DNA of 34,761 nt from NCBI GenBank assembly GCA_902783985.1, contig CACZTI010000023.1, positions 1 through 34,761 on the forward strand, in the 5' to 3' direction. Source of the stretch: an uncultured Erysipelotrichaceae bacterium. Lineage in GTDB: Bacteria > Bacillota_I > Bacilli_A > RF39 > UBA660. The position numbers were made by a program, and so were the translations under genes. Below are positions 9,221 to 17,900 of the stretch, in pieces. The notes beneath the pieces were generated by a model. The model was not told the DNA's origin, searched no databases, and saw only the letters and a list, made by a program, of their open reading frames with translations. Position 1 is the first letter of the stretch; every line of letters begins with the position of its first letter.

Positions 9221-9604
9221 ATGGCTTATAAACAAAGAAAAAGAAAAGTAAAAAAGAATATTCCTGAAGGAATTGCACATATTCATGCTACTTTTAATAA
9301 TACAATTGTAACTATCTCTGATAAAGATGGTAATGCTATAGCTTGGGCTAGTGCAGGAGCATTAGGTTTCAAAGGAAGTAAGAAATCAACTCCATTTGCT
9401 GCTGGTCAATCAAGTGAAGCTGCTGGTAAAAAAGCATATGATCTTGGTATGAGAAAAGTTGAAGTATTTGTTAAAGGATTAGGTCCAGGTAGAGAAACTG
9501 CTATTCGTTCACTTCAAACAGCTGGACTTGAAATTACTGCAATTGATGATGTTACACCAATTCCACATAATGGATGTCGTCCACCAAAACGTCCTAGAGG
9601 ATAA
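9221..9604 (+). CDS. rpsK: 30S ribosomal protein S11
   Basis: The 127-residue product shows S11 motifs: [15 protein letters not shown] near residue 17, [16 protein letters not shown], and the C-terminal [15 protein letters not shown]11 lies on the 30S platform near the mRNA exit. It is followed by rpoA after a 31-base gap, the longest gap within the operon. Confidence 0.98.
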   Translation: MAYKQRKRKVKKNIPEGIAHIHATFNNTIVTISDKDGNAIAWASAGALGFKGSKKSTPFAAGQSSEAAGKKAYDLGMRKVEVFVKGLGPGRETAIRSLQTAGLEITAIDDVTPIPHNGCRPPKRPRG

Positions 9605-9635
9605 AAAAAGTTTTAGTGGGTAAAAGGAGGAATAT

Positions 9636-10616
9636 ATGAAAGATGAAATGACTAGTTATAGTCAAGTAATTGAATTTGAAAAACCTAATTATCATGTAAG
9701 TGAATACAAAGAAGATAATTTTTATGGAAAGTTTGAAATAGAACCACTTGAAAGAGGTTTCGCTACCACTTTAGGTAACGCCTTAAGAAGAGTTTTACTT
9801 TCATCTCTTCCAGGAACAGCTATTACCAGTGTTAAAATTGATGGGGCAGCTCATGAATTTCAAACACTTGATGGTGTAAGAGAAGATGTAATTACAATTA
9901 TTTTAAATTTAAAAGCAGTAGTTTTAATTAATCATTCAGCTGATGATAAAGTAATTAAGATTGATATTACTAATGATGAAGATGAAAGAGTAGTTACTGC
10001 AGGTGATATTACATCAGATGGTGATATTGAAGTAATTAATAAAGATCTTCCAATTGCAACTTTAGCAAAAGGAGCTCATTTAAGAATGGAAATGACTGTA
10101 TCTAATGGTAGAGGTTATGTAAGAAGTGAAGATAACAAGAAAATTCTTAATAATAGTAAATTAGGATTTATTGCAATTGATTCTTTATACTCTCCAATTA
10201 GAAGAGTTGCTTATGAAGCATTACCAGCAAGAGTTGGTCAAAATGAAAATTATGATAAACTTGTAATGGAAATTTGGACTAATGGTGCTATTAAACCTGA
10301 AGAAGCTTTAGGTGATGCAAGTAAGATTTTAAGAAAACATTTTGAAATGATGGAACATGATGCTAAAGATATGGTTAACATCAAAGAAAAAACTGAAGAT
10401 AAAAAGACAAAAGCTCTTGAAACAAGTATTGATGACTTGGATTTCTCAGTAAGAGCATACAACTGTTTAAAGAGAGCTAATATTCATACTTTACAAGATT
10501 TAATTAGTAAAGATGAAACTGAAATAATGAAAATAAGAAATTTAGGAAAGAAATCTTTAAAAGAAGTATTAGACAAAATTAAAGAACTTGGACTAGATTT
10601 AAAAGATAATGATTAG
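9636..10616 (+). CDS. rpoA: RNA polymerase alpha subunit
   Basis: This 326-residue protein has the N-terminal dimerisation/assembly domain (F-E-I-E-P-L-E-R-G-F-A-T-T-L-G-N-A-L-R-R-V-L-L-S-S, residues about 32-56). A flexible acidic/Lys linker follows near residue 255. The C-terminal domain (from about residue 265) carries helix-hairpin-helix motifs that bind UP elements and activators (C-L-K-R-A-N-I-H-T-L and I-R-N-L-G-K-K-S-L-K-E-V). Length and order are normal. Confidence 0.98.
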   Translation: MKDEMTSYSQVIEFEKPNYHVSEYKEDNFYGKFEIEPLERGFATTLGNALRRVLLSSLPGTAITSVKIDGAAHEFQTLDGVREDVITIILNLKAVVLINHSADDKVIKIDITNDEDERVVTAGDITSDGDIEVINKDLPIATLAKGAHLRMEMTVSNGRGYVRSEDNKKILNNSKLGFIAIDSLYSPIRRVAYEALPARVGQNENYDKLVMEIWTNGAIKPEEALGDASKILRKHFEMMEHDAKDMVNIKEKTEDKKTKALETSIDDLDFSVRAYNCLKRANIHTLQDLISKDETEIMKIRNLGKKSLKEVLDKIKELGLDLKDND

Positions 10617-10625
10617 GAGAGATTT

Positions 10626-10970
10626 ATGGCATATAGAAAATTAGGTCGTGATAACAAACATAGAAGAAGCATGCTTGCTACTCTTACTAAACAAGTTATC
10701 ATGAATGAAAGAATTAAAACAACTGATACTCGTGCAAAGGAAGTTAGAAAGAGTGTTGATAAAATGATTTCTCTTGGTAAAAGAGGGGATCTAATATCAA
10801 GAAGAAATGCCCTTGCTTTCCTTCACAATGATACAGAAGTTGTAGAAAAGATATTTAATGATTTAGCTAAACGTTATGAAAATAGAAACGGTGGCTATAC
10901 AAGAATCCTTAAAGTTGATGAAAGAAGAGGAGACGGAGCATTAGTATCTATAATTGAACTAGTTAAATAA
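10626..10970 (+). CDS. rplQ: 50S ribosomal protein L17
   Basis: A 114-residue L17: [18 protein letters not shown], then [24 protein letters not shown] and the ending [11 protein letters not shown]17 lies near the 50S tunnel exit. It is the last gene of the ribosomal superoperon here; its TAA stop lies within a terminator hairpin. The genes often seen next in Bacillota (ecfA, ecfT, truA) are replaced by accessory DNA. Confidence 0.98.
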   Translation: MAYRKLGRDNKHRRSMLATLTKQVIMNERIKTTDTRAKEVRKSVDKMISLGKRGDLISRRNALAFLHNDTEVVEKIFNDLAKRYENRNGGYTRILKVDERRGDGALVSIIELVK

Positions 10971-10985
10971 CTGGTTCTTTTTTTT
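10956..10985 (+). terminator. Intrinsic terminator of the ribosomal operon
   Basis: GAACTAGTT (10956-10964) pairs with AACTGGTTC (10969-10977) with one G-T pair and a 4-base loop, followed by eight T. The stem contains the rplQ stop codon, so translation and termination signals overlap. Confidence 0.9.
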
Positions 10986-11013
10986 GTGTTTGTTGTCCAC
11001 ATATTATGATAAT
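10984..11013 (+). promoter_or_regulatory. Weak candidate promoter before the KilA-N gene
   Basis: TTGTGT (10984-10989) and GATAAT (11008-11013) are 18 bases apart, with the presumed transcript start about 17 bases before the KilA-N ATG. The -35 half falls in the T tract of the preceding terminator. Similarity is moderate and no other candidate was found in the gap. Confidence 0.3.
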
Positions 11014-11036
11014 AAATTTCTATAAGGAGGAAAAAA

Positions 11037-11918
11037 ATGAATAAAGAAAATGTAAAAACACAAATAGTTGTAAAAGAGCAAAAAGTAGATGTATTGATAA
11101 TAAATAATAAGGAATATATTTCTTTAACTGATTTGGCAAGGTATGTCAATAAAGATGATCCATCATCAGTTATTAGAAACTGGATGTCGAATAAAAATTC
11201 ATTTGAGTTTTATTCTTTATGGGAAGAAATAAATAATATTAATTTTAATTCCGTGGAATCACATAGAATTAAAATTGAAGAAGTTCCATATAATAGATTT
11301 ACTATGACTCCAAAAAGATGGAAAGAAAAGTTTAATTCTATAGGTATTATACCTAGTAGTGGAAAATATAGTAAAGGCACATTTGCACATTCCGATATTG
11401 CCTTCGAATTTGCAAGTTGGCTTTCCCCAGAGTTTAAATTATATTTAATTACAGAATTTCAAAGATTAAAGAGAAATGAAGCATATCAAAATAAAATTGA
11501 TTGGCATGTTAATCGACTTTTAACTAAAGCAAATTATATTATTCATACAGATGCTATAAAGAATATTATTGTTCCAACATTATCTGAAAAGCAAAAAAAA
11601 TATATATACGCATCAGAAGCGGATATATTAAATGTTGCTTTATTTGGTATGACTGCAAAAGAATGGAGAGAAAAAAATCCTTTAATAGCAGACAAAGAAA
11701 ATATTAGAGATTATACTGATTTATTACATTTAATAATATTAAATAATCTTGAAAACATAAATGCTGAATTAATAGAAAGAAAAATATCTCAAAAAGAAAG
11801 ACTCATAAAATTAAATGAAATTGCAAGAAAACGAGTGGAATTACTAAAAAATAACAAATCTATAAATAATTTAGAATATATTGAAAATAAATTAAATAAA
11901 GAAATAGCTATGAAATAA
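11037..11918 (+). CDS. KilA-N domain protein (phage antirepressor type)
   Basis: The 293-residue product has an N-terminal KilA-N-type DNA-binding domain, about residues 20-150. Marks are Y-I-S-L-T-D-L-A-R-Y-V near residue 22, an R-N-W-M segment, P-K-R-W-K-E, and G-T-F-A-H-S-D-I-A-F-E-F-A-S-W-L-S-P-E-F-K-L-Y-L near residues 115-140. The C-terminal half is helical and ends in a Lys-rich segment. Such proteins are common in phages and defence or mobile loci of low-GC bacteria and are thought to bind DNA; their targets are not known. A full GGAGG site precedes the ATG. It is followed after 23 bases by a broken ORF6N gene, a frequent partner type, suggesting a phage-derived insertion behind rplQ. 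No signal peptide or membrane segment is seen. Confidence 0.85.
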   Translation: MNKENVKTQIVVKEQKVDVLIINNKEYISLTDLARYVNKDDPSSVIRNWMSNKNSFEFYSLWEEINNINFNSVESHRIKIEEVPYNRFTMTPKRWKEKFNSIGIIPSSGKYSKGTFAHSDIAFEFASWLSPEFKLYLITEFQRLKRNEAYQNKIDWHVNRLLTKANYIIHTDAIKNIIVPTLSEKQKKYIYASEADILNVALFGMTAKEWREKNPLIADKENIRDYTDLLHLIILNNLENINAELIERKISQKERLIKLNEIARKRVELLKNNKSINNLEYIENKLNKEIAMK

Positions 11919-11941
11919 TTAAATATATGAAGGAGAAAAAG

Positions 11942-12320
11942 ATGATAACTGAAGTAATTAAATTAAATAAAGAAGATATTAAAAATAAAATATATACTAT
12001 AAGAGGGCAAAAAGTAATGTTAGATTTTCATTTAGCAGAAATATATGGATATACTACCAAAGCATTTAATCAACAGATTAAAAATAATATTGATAAGTTT
12101 GATGCTGATTTTAGATTTCAATTAACAATAGAGGAAACAATGCAATTATCGAGGTCAAAAATTTTGACCTCGATGCAAACTAAAGGTGTTAAAGGAGGAA
12201 GAACATATCTACCTTATGCTTTTACCGAAAGTGGAATTTATATGTTAATGACAGTTTAAAAGGCGATCTTGCAGTAAAACAAAGTAAAATGTTAATTCGA
12301 TTATTTAAAGAAATGAAAGG
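11942..12320 (+). pseudogene. ORF6N domain protein, frameshifted
   Basis: The first frame (11942-12259) encodes an ORF6N-type N-terminus: I-Y-T-I-R-G-Q-K-V-M-L-D-F-H-L-A-E-I-Y-G, then F-N-Q-Q-I-K-N-N and Y-L-P-Y-A-F-T-E-S-G-I-Y-M-L-M-T-V. It stops abruptly at TAA 12257-12259. In the next frame the typical continuation appears at once: L-K-G-D-L-A-V-K-Q-S-K-M-L-I-R-L-F-K-E-M. Loss of one T in the run at 12255-12257 explains the break. The upstream in-frame ATG at 11927 is rejected because AAGGAG at 11930-11935 serves ATG 11942. After about 12320 the resumed frame runs into low-complexity sequence and resemblance is lost, so the 3' end is uncertain. ORF6N proteins are putative DNA-binding regulators of phage and accessory regions. 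The frameshift could also be a sequencing error. Confidence 0.8.
12149..12173. repeat. 25-base perfect palindrome inside the ORF6N gene
   Basis: The left arm TCGAGGTCAAAA (12149-12160) is the exact reverse complement of the right arm TTTTGACCTCGA (12162-12173), around one central A. It has no T tract, so it is not an intrinsic terminator. It encodes S-R-S-K-I-L-T-S of the ORF6N protein, so coding constraint may account for part of it. Confidence 0.9.
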
Positions 12321-12331
12321 TTTTACATTAT

Positions 12332-12359
12332 TTGACATATATTGTTTGATAGTTGTTAT
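12332..12359 (+). promoter_or_regulatory. Candidate promoter for the membrane-anchored protein gene
   Basis: A perfect TTGACA (12332-12337) is followed after 16 bases by TGTTAT (12354-12359), a 4/6 match to the -10 consensus. The start would lie about 50 bases before the next ATG. An ATT trinucleotide run (12371-12385) lies in the leader. Confidence 0.4.
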
Positions 12360-12415
12360 TTGCTACTACTATTATTATTATTATTATGCTAAAATAAAAA
12401 AGAAAGGAGTTAAAG

Positions 12416-13174
12416 ATGGATAAAGAAACAAAAAATCAAAAAATGATTATTATTTTATTATCTATTATTATAGTTATATTATTAGCATTATGTATATATT
12501 TTGTATTTATTAAGAAAGATAAAAATGAAACATCTATTAGTAATAGTCAAACACAAACTAATGATAATCAAAAAGATACATTATTATCAAATGCAGAAGC
12601 ACTTACTATAGCAAAAAAGAAATTATCTGAAGCACAGGATTTATATAATGAGCTAAACGATTATTATAAAAAATATACAGGTAATGATAAGTATGGTGAT
12701 TTATATTATTATTCCACAAAGGATGATATAACAAATAAATTTTATACTATTTTTTCTAGTAATTTATCACTAAAAGATATTTTTGCAGAAAGAAGTATTA
12801 CCGATAATAATTACTATAGTACTAATGTTAAAGGTAATCCTGAAGGGTTAATTAATTATGCTGTTAAAGATAATAAGTTTTACCTAAAAAGTTCTTGTGG
12901 TATAGGTAGTAGTTCCACGCCAATTTATGGTGAATTTAAAGTGGAAAAAATTGAAAATAACTTAATTAAAATTACACATCAAGAACCATTTTTAGCATAT
13001 GAAGATTATATTAGTGATGATGAAGATAATTTAGAAAATAAAACAGAATATCAAAATTATTTAAGTGGATTAAATACAATGACATTAGAATTAGTAAAAG
13101 AAAATAATAATTGGAAAATTAATAAAGCTGTCATTCTTGATGTTTGTCCTGGATCATTAGAAATTAATCAATAA
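12416..13174 (+). CDS. Membrane-anchored protein of unknown function
   Basis: The 252-residue product has a cytoplasmic Lys-rich start, one transmembrane segment at about residues 10-32 (I-I-I-L-L-S-I-I-I-V-I-L-L-A-L), and a polar Ser/Asn/Gln linker. An extracellular domain of about 190 residues follows. Near residue 60 a helix (A-L-T-I-A-K-K-K-L-S-E-A) starts the domain. The end has the pattern L-E-L-V-K-E-N-N-N-W-K-I-N-K-A-V, common in small secreted alpha+beta domains of lipoprotein-like proteins. I do not recognise the family. AAGGAG precedes the ATG. It stands alone between the ORF6N remnant and a terminator at 13211. Confidence 0.75.
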   Translation: MDKETKNQKMIIILLSIIIVILLALCIYFVFIKKDKNETSISNSQTQTNDNQKDTLLSNAEALTIAKKKLSEAQDLYNELNDYYKKYTGNDKYGDLYYYSTKDDITNKFYTIFSSNLSLKDIFAERSITDNNYYSTNVKGNPEGLINYAVKDNKFYLKSSCGIGSSSTPIYGEFKVEKIENNLIKITHQEPFLAYEDYISDDEDNLENKTEYQNYLSGLNTMTLELVKENNNWKINKAVILDVCPGSLEINQ

Positions 13175-13210
13175 ATAATATTATGAACTAAAGGAATATA
13201 AGAGAGTAAA

Positions 13211-13246
13211 TAACCAAAAAGTTTTTATGCTATTTTGGTTATTTTT
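13211..13246 (+). terminator. Intrinsic terminator
   Basis: TAACCAAAA (13211-13219) pairs with TTTTGGTTA (13233-13241) across a 13-base loop, followed by five T (13242-13246). It ends the transcript of the 12416-13174 gene. Confidence 0.8.
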
Positions 13247-13290
13247 AATAATTTTTATCTTGTGATACTAAAACTATAACGAAAGTACGC

Positions 13291-13319
13291 TTGAAAAAAC
13301 TTTTATATACTAGTTTAAT
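13291..13319 (+). promoter_or_regulatory. Candidate promoter of the small helical protein gene
   Basis: TTGAAA (13291-13296) and TTTAAT (13314-13319) are separated by 17 bases; each matches the sigma-A consensus at 5 of 6 positions. The start would be about 45 bases before ATG 13373. Confidence 0.5.
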
Positions 13320-13372
13320 TATTTTATTGTATAGATTAATTATATTTATCCATAATAGAAGTGGAGGAATAA

Positions 13373-13807
13373 ATGAAAGAAAAAGAAGATATAAATGCTC
13401 TTGATGAAATACATAAAGGAGCTTGTATGGGGATTGATGCTATTAGTTTTGTATTAGATAAGGTAGAGGATGATAGTTTAAAGAAAGAACTTGAAAAAGA
13501 AGAAAAGGAATATAATAAAATTAAAGAAAAAGTAGAAAAAGTATATCCTAAATATAATGATGGTAAACCACATGAAACTGGTGTGATGACTAAAGCAATG
13601 ACATGGTCTGGGATTGAAATGAAAACAATGAATGATAAGAGTAACTCTAAAATAGCAGAATTACTTTTACAAGGTGTTAATATGGGAATTATTGAAGGAA
13701 GAAAGATTTTAAATAATAAAAAGATAAATAAAGAAGTAAATGATATCATAGAAGAATATGTAAAAATGCAAGAAGATAGTGTAGAAACTTTAAAAAAATA
13801 TTTGTAA
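13373..13807 (+). CDS. Small helical, possibly ferritin-like protein of unknown function
   Basis: This 144-residue, Lys/Glu-rich cytoplasmic protein looks all-helical, with about four helices. The first carries D-E-I-H-K-G-A-C-M-G-I-D-A-I, the third W-S-G-I-E-M-K-T-M-N-D, and the last I-I-E-E-Y-V-K-M-Q-E-D-S-V. Regularly placed Glu, His and Met along helices, and the length, suggest a ferritin-like four-helix bundle, but no complete metal-binding motif can be stated. Similar proteins occur, as far as I recall, in other low-GC Bacillota without assigned function. GTGGAGG precedes the ATG and its own promoter and terminator bracket it, so it is a single-gene unit not obviously tied to the toxin locus downstream. 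Confidence 0.75.
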   Translation: MKEKEDINALDEIHKGACMGIDAISFVLDKVEDDSLKKELEKEEKEYNKIKEKVEKVYPKYNDGKPHETGVMTKAMTWSGIEMKTMNDKSNSKIAELLLQGVNMGIIEGRKILNNKKINKEVNDIIEEYVKMQEDSVETLKKYL

Positions 13808-13808
13808 T

Positions 13809-13832
13809 AGTTAGAGAAATCTAACTTTTTTT
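13809..13832 (+). terminator. Intrinsic terminator
   Basis: GTTAGA (13810-13815) pairs with TCTAAC (13820-13825) around a GAAA tetraloop, followed by seven T. It lies right after the TAA at 13805-13807. Confidence 0.85.
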
Positions 13833-13858
13833 GATTTAAAATTTAACTGTAAATTGTA

Positions 13859-13887
13859 TTGAAAATAAAATTATCCTTTGATATAAT
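13859..13887 (+). promoter_or_regulatory. Strong promoter of the WXG100/toxin operon
   Basis: TTGAAA (13859-13864), a 17-base spacer and a perfect TATAAT (13882-13887), with TG one base before the hexamer (extended -10). The start would be near 13894, about 40 bases before the WXG100-like ATG. Confidence 0.8.
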
Positions 13888-13933
13888 AAAAATATATAAG
13901 ATATGTCAGTCTTATAAATGTGGAGGTGAAAAT

Positions 13934-14206
13934 ATGGAAGCAATGCAATATGAGAATAATGGCTTTGCAGTTGAAAGAAATAAACTAGATGAAATTAATA
14001 ATACAATTACTGAAGAATTAACAAACATTGAGAACAACCTAGATGATATGCCTAATTATTGGCAAGATGAAAAAAGTGAACAATTTATAGCTGATGCAAA
14101 AGATTTAATTGCACAAATAAAAGTTGAACAAGAAAAAGCTATGGCAGGTGGAAAAGATATATTTGCAAAAGTACATGAAGCTTTTAATAGTGTTTATCAA
14201 GGTTAG
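13934..14206 (+). CDS. WXG100-like (EsxA-type) protein
   Basis: A 90-residue, nearly all-helical acidic protein with a central W-Q-D motif at residues 43-45 (N-Y-W-Q-D-E-K-S-E-Q-F), replacing the W-x-G turn of ESX proteins. Phe follows at the expected distance. Length about 90-100 and a helix-turn-helix layout fit the WXG100 superfamily, whose members are exported by or guide effectors to type VII secretion systems. The frame is open upstream to 13859, but that start lies in the promoter; GGAGGTGA at 13922-13929 serves ATG 13934. It is first in an operon with two more small helical proteins and a giant toxin-like protein, the layout of LXG-type toxin loci. Confidence 0.8.
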   Translation: MEAMQYENNGFAVERNKLDEINNTITEELTNIENNLDDMPNYWQDEKSEQFIADAKDLIAQIKVEQEKAMAGGKDIFAKVHEAFNSVYQG

Positions 14207-14217
14207 GAGGGAGAAAT

Positions 14218-14577
14218 ATGAACTTAAAGATAAGAAAATTATATGATGCTTCAGATCCAGGTATTGGTGGAGCTTCAAAAGCAGGAGTTGCAAAAAAAGT
14301 TGATTATGTACAACTTGAGGCAGCATTAGCAAGTATTGAAACTAGTATTAATAATATAATGGAAGCTTTATCAAAAAAAATTGATGTAACTTCATATTCT
14401 GGTTCAGCACATGATAATATAGAGAGTACAATTAATACAATAAGAACTTATTTAGCAACTATGGAAGAACCTTTGAATAAAATGAGAAGTAAAGTTGCTG
14501 AAGTAAAAGATGAATATGCAGCAAGAGAAGCAAAAATTAAAGCATCACTTGATGGTATTGGCGGAAATATAGCATAA
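14218..14577 (+). CDS. Small helical partner of the toxin locus (WXG100-like)
   Basis: The 119-residue product starts with about 30 residues of Gly/Ala/Lys-rich sequence. Two helices follow, separated near residues 58-64 by T-S-Y-S-G-S-A, in which Y-S-G stands where W-x-G would be. The second helix is amphipathic (I-R-T-Y-L-A-T-M-E-E-P-L-N-K-M) and continues into a charged helix ending in Gly-Ile-Gly-Gly. The WXG100 assignment rests on length, helices and context only. A GGAGGGAG site precedes the ATG, 11 bases after the first gene. Known LXG effectors need small helical partner proteins encoded just upstream, and this gene is a candidate for that role. Confidence 0.65.
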   Translation: MNLKIRKLYDASDPGIGGASKAGVAKKVDYVQLEAALASIETSINNIMEALSKKIDVTSYSGSAHDNIESTINTIRTYLATMEEPLNKMRSKVAEVKDEYAAREAKIKASLDGIGGNIA

Positions 14578-14620
14578 AATATATTTTACTAATAGCATGT
14601 TTATGTTAACAAAAATTGGG

Positions 14621-14655
14621 GGTGTTGGGAGGTCTATAATCCTAACACCTTTTTC
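14621..14655 (+). terminator. Hairpin terminator within the toxin operon
   Basis: GGTGTTGGGA (14621-14630) pairs with TCCTAACACC (14640-14649) with one G-T pair, followed by TTTTT (14650-14654). It lies between the second and third small genes. No convincing new promoter with normal leader length follows, so it would reduce read-through into the toxin part of the operon. Confidence 0.8.
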
Positions 14656-14680
14656 TATTATATAATAGGAGGGTGAAAAA

Positions 14681-14947
14681 ATGTCTAGAACGTCTATAAG
14701 TTTAAATAAAAGAGCGATTGATAATATAAATTCAGCAATAAGTAAATATGAAGGTGCTATTAGCAAAATAACTAGTGGTAATGATAATGGGAAAATAAAT
14801 AATATTGTTTCCTTAATTACAAGTTGTATTTCATCTTTAAATAGTGCAAAGTCACAACTTGAAGGAATTAATTCACAAATAGAAGAAGAATTACAAAGAT
14901 TAGAAGAATTAGAGAAAAAAAAGAAAAGCAAAGGTGAATCCAAATGA
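14681..14947 (+). CDS. Small coiled-coil partner encoded just before the toxin
   Basis: This 88-residue protein is helical with a predicted coiled coil at the C-terminus (E-E-E-L-Q-R-L-E-E-L-E-K-K-K). Polar helices at the N-terminus carry regularly spaced Ile/Leu (N-I-N-S-A-I-S-K-Y). It has no W-x-G. In size and position it resembles the short partner proteins encoded in front of LXG toxins, but I cannot name a family. AGGAGGG at 14668-14674 gives a strong start. Its TGA stop overlaps the toxin ATG (ATGA at 14944-14947), so translation of the toxin is probably coupled to it. Confidence 0.65.
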   Translation: MSRTSISLNKRAIDNINSAISKYEGAISKITSGNDNGKINNIVSLITSCISSLNSAKSQLEGINSQIEEELQRLEELEKKKKSKGESK

Positions 14948-17900
14948 AAGTAGATAATAAAGGTGTAGATGATGGCCTTGTTTCTGTTGAAGCAGCACAT
15001 GATTTGGTAAAAAAAGCAATAAGTAATGTCGAAAATGCATCAAGTAGTCTAGATTCCAGGTTAAGAGGAAGTATAAGTGGATTTAGTGGAGTTATTAGTT
15101 TATTAAATTCAGTATCGTCAACGACATTAGATGTTATGATAAAATGTAATGAATATATAAGTGATACTCTAAAAACTGTCTTATTTATACAAGGGTTATC
15201 GCCAGAAGTATTAGGGGATATAACCAATGCAGATATATTAGGATTAGGGAAAGGTCCTATTAATTCTGATTTTTTAAGTGATGCTGATATTGAGGCAATT
15301 AAAGATAAAAAAGGTCAGGAAGAATATAAAAAGGAACTTGTTAAAAGAGGTTATACAGAAAAAGATGCTGAAAGATTAATAAATAGAGAAATATCATCGT
15401 CAGAATTATATCAAGAAATATATCAAGAATACTGTAATGGAGATTCAACTAGATTTCAGCCTTTGATTGAATCAGCATTATTAAGCAATATGTATTTTGT
15501 TCGTGATGAATCATCAAACAGAAAAACAGAAATTGAAACATCAATTGCGGAATTAGAAACAGGAAAGTCAGCAGCAAAAAAGGAAAGCGAATTATATAAA
15601 AAAGTAGTAGATGGTGCAAAATACGATTCTAAAACCAAAAAATATACATACAAAGATGATAATGGTGTTGTTCATGAATTTGATCAAAAAAGTTTTGATG
15701 CTTTTAAGGTTATGCAAGAAAATGCCGTTACGGCAGAGGAAGCATACTCTAGTGATGCTGATAAACAAATAGAATTATATGAGCAAGAATTAAAAACAAT
15801 TGATGCAGATTTAAGTGATACAAGTAAAGAGGATTTTTCATATAGAACAATTGAAGATATGGACGCAAGACTTGCAGAAATCGAGGCAAGAGAAAAAGAA
15901 ATAGATAGAAAGATTTCTTATGGACATTCTGGAGCAGATGCATTAAAAAACGAAAGTGCCGAATTGGAAATTGAAAGAAAAAAATTATTAGAAATAAAGG
16001 AATCTATTGCAAGTAATATATCTTTGATTTTGGATAATGCTAAATATACTTGGCAATCAGATTTTGAAGAAAAGAGTGGACTTGATAAGGAAAAAACTAG
16101 AGAAATCACTCATTTTGATAATGGTGGAAATATTGTTGTAAATATATTTGGTATTGAAGATGGCAAATATACATTTATGGATTCAGATGAATACAGAGGA
16201 GCATTGCTTGCTCGTATGATAAATGGTGATGCTACGGTTATTCCTGATTTTCAAGGAAGTGCTTTAAATGTAGTAGGTGATAGCCAAGAATTTTATTTCT
16301 ATGGTAATGAAAGACAGTTATTATTTAGTGAATATCGTGATTGGATTAATGCAAGTACAGATAAAGGAGAAGATGAGGCAGCAGTAATATATCCTCAAGA
16401 AAAAGAAATATTTAATTACATATGTAATACTCAAGGATATGCTGCAGGATACGAATATTTAAAAGGAAAAGAAAGCGAATTTGATGCAAGATTTCACGAT
16501 ATACAAGTAGCTGAAGATACAGCACGTGCAAAATCTAACCCATGGTTAGGGGCTGTATCTCTATTTTTAGCACCTATAGAAGCTATTGTAAATGCTGGTA
16601 AGATTAGTACGAGAAAAAGTTCTGGTCAAAATTTACATTACTATGATTCATATAGTTCAGCTAATACATGGAATGCAACAATATCTAGTGATGTGCATAA
16701 GCAAAATGATGTTCTTGGATATGTTTATGATACTTTATATAGTACAGATCGTATAATGATGGCATCTGTCGCAACATACGCAACAGGTGGAGGAATGCTT
16801 GGTTCAATAGGAGTAAATGCATTACTATATGGTGCTCCTACATTTACTAGTTCTGTATATAATGCAAAAGTTAAGAATATAGATGATGATCGAGCAATTA
16901 GGTTTGCTCTTGTTAGTGCAACGGCTCGTACATTATCAACGTCTTATATGTTATCAAAGGCGACAGGACTTGAAGATACGTTTAATGATCTTTTAACCTC
17001 TGGTCAAGCAATGAGTAAAATTAGTGGTATTGTAAGTAATTCTAAAATTTTATCTAGCAATCCAGAGTTTTCAAAAAACTTGTTGTTAACTGCGTATTGC
17101 ATGGGTACACAAGGTGCAGTATCTGGACAAACAGCGGTTATAGATCAAACATTAATATCAGCTGCTGATATTTTAATAAATGGTGATATGAGCGATGCTC
17201 AAATAAAATATAATAATTATAAAATGGCACATGATGGCTGTTCTGACTTTGAAGCATATATGTATGTTGCCAGTGATAATATGGCTAATTCATTCTCTAC
17301 GTTTGCCCTAGCATTTGGGCCAGGGGCTATATTAGGTGGAATAAAAGCTGATGGAATTATTTATCATCAGAAAAATTCCAATCAAAATATCAATTTTGAA
17401 GAAGCATTTGAGGGTATAGAAACTCCATCTTTAGAACCAATTGAGCCAGAACCTAGTCCAGATGGATGGATTACTGTTACACCAAAGAGTCCAAGTAGTG
17501 ATACATATGGTGAAAATGGTGGTTATTATGGATATCGTAGATTTGGGGATTACGAATTAATGACAAGCAAGTCTGATAATCCTGATGGAACATCTGGAGC
17601 AGCTGAAGTTGAATATCAATATGAAATACAATTGTCTTTAGATGAGAATGGTAATGTTGTACAAACTGTTAATAAAATATATGTCGGTGGTTCAAATAAT
17701 GGTTCAAGCCAAGGAAGTATTCAACAAACAAAAATAGTTGAAGTACCTAGTGTTACAGATCAAGGTAGTATTCAACAAATTAAACCAGAAATGCTTGAAG
17801 TTGCAACTAATCCTGTTACTGTAGATAGTACAGGAGTTGGTGTATCAAATATTGCTAATACTGTAGTGAATAATAATATAACTATTCCTGGGCAAAGTTT

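Noticed and set aside
12251-12265. Programmed -1 ribosomal frameshift in the ORF6N gene
   Set aside because: The zero-frame sequence around the shift does not form a slippery heptamer allowing tandem re-pairing, and no stimulatory hairpin or internal Shine-Dalgarno was identified; a lost base is simpler.
12364-12388. ACT/ATT trinucleotide run as a repeat element
   Set aside because: Only five ATT units preceded by two ACT, within AT-rich leader sequence; no evidence that it is a functional repeat.
13336-13749. 137-codon antisense ORF opposite the small helical protein gene
   Set aside because: The forward gene has a promoter, GTGGAGG site and terminator; the reverse frame is Ser/Ile/Phe-rich as expected for the complement of Lys/Glu-rich coding sequence.
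14661-14666. TATAAT before the third small gene as a promoter
   Set aside because: It directly abuts the AGGAGGG ribosome-binding site, so the transcript would begin at or inside that site, and no -35 is visible.
14545-15227. Antisense ORFs over the third small gene and toxin start
   Set aside because: They are complements of helical, Lys/Glu-rich coding regions and lack start signals.
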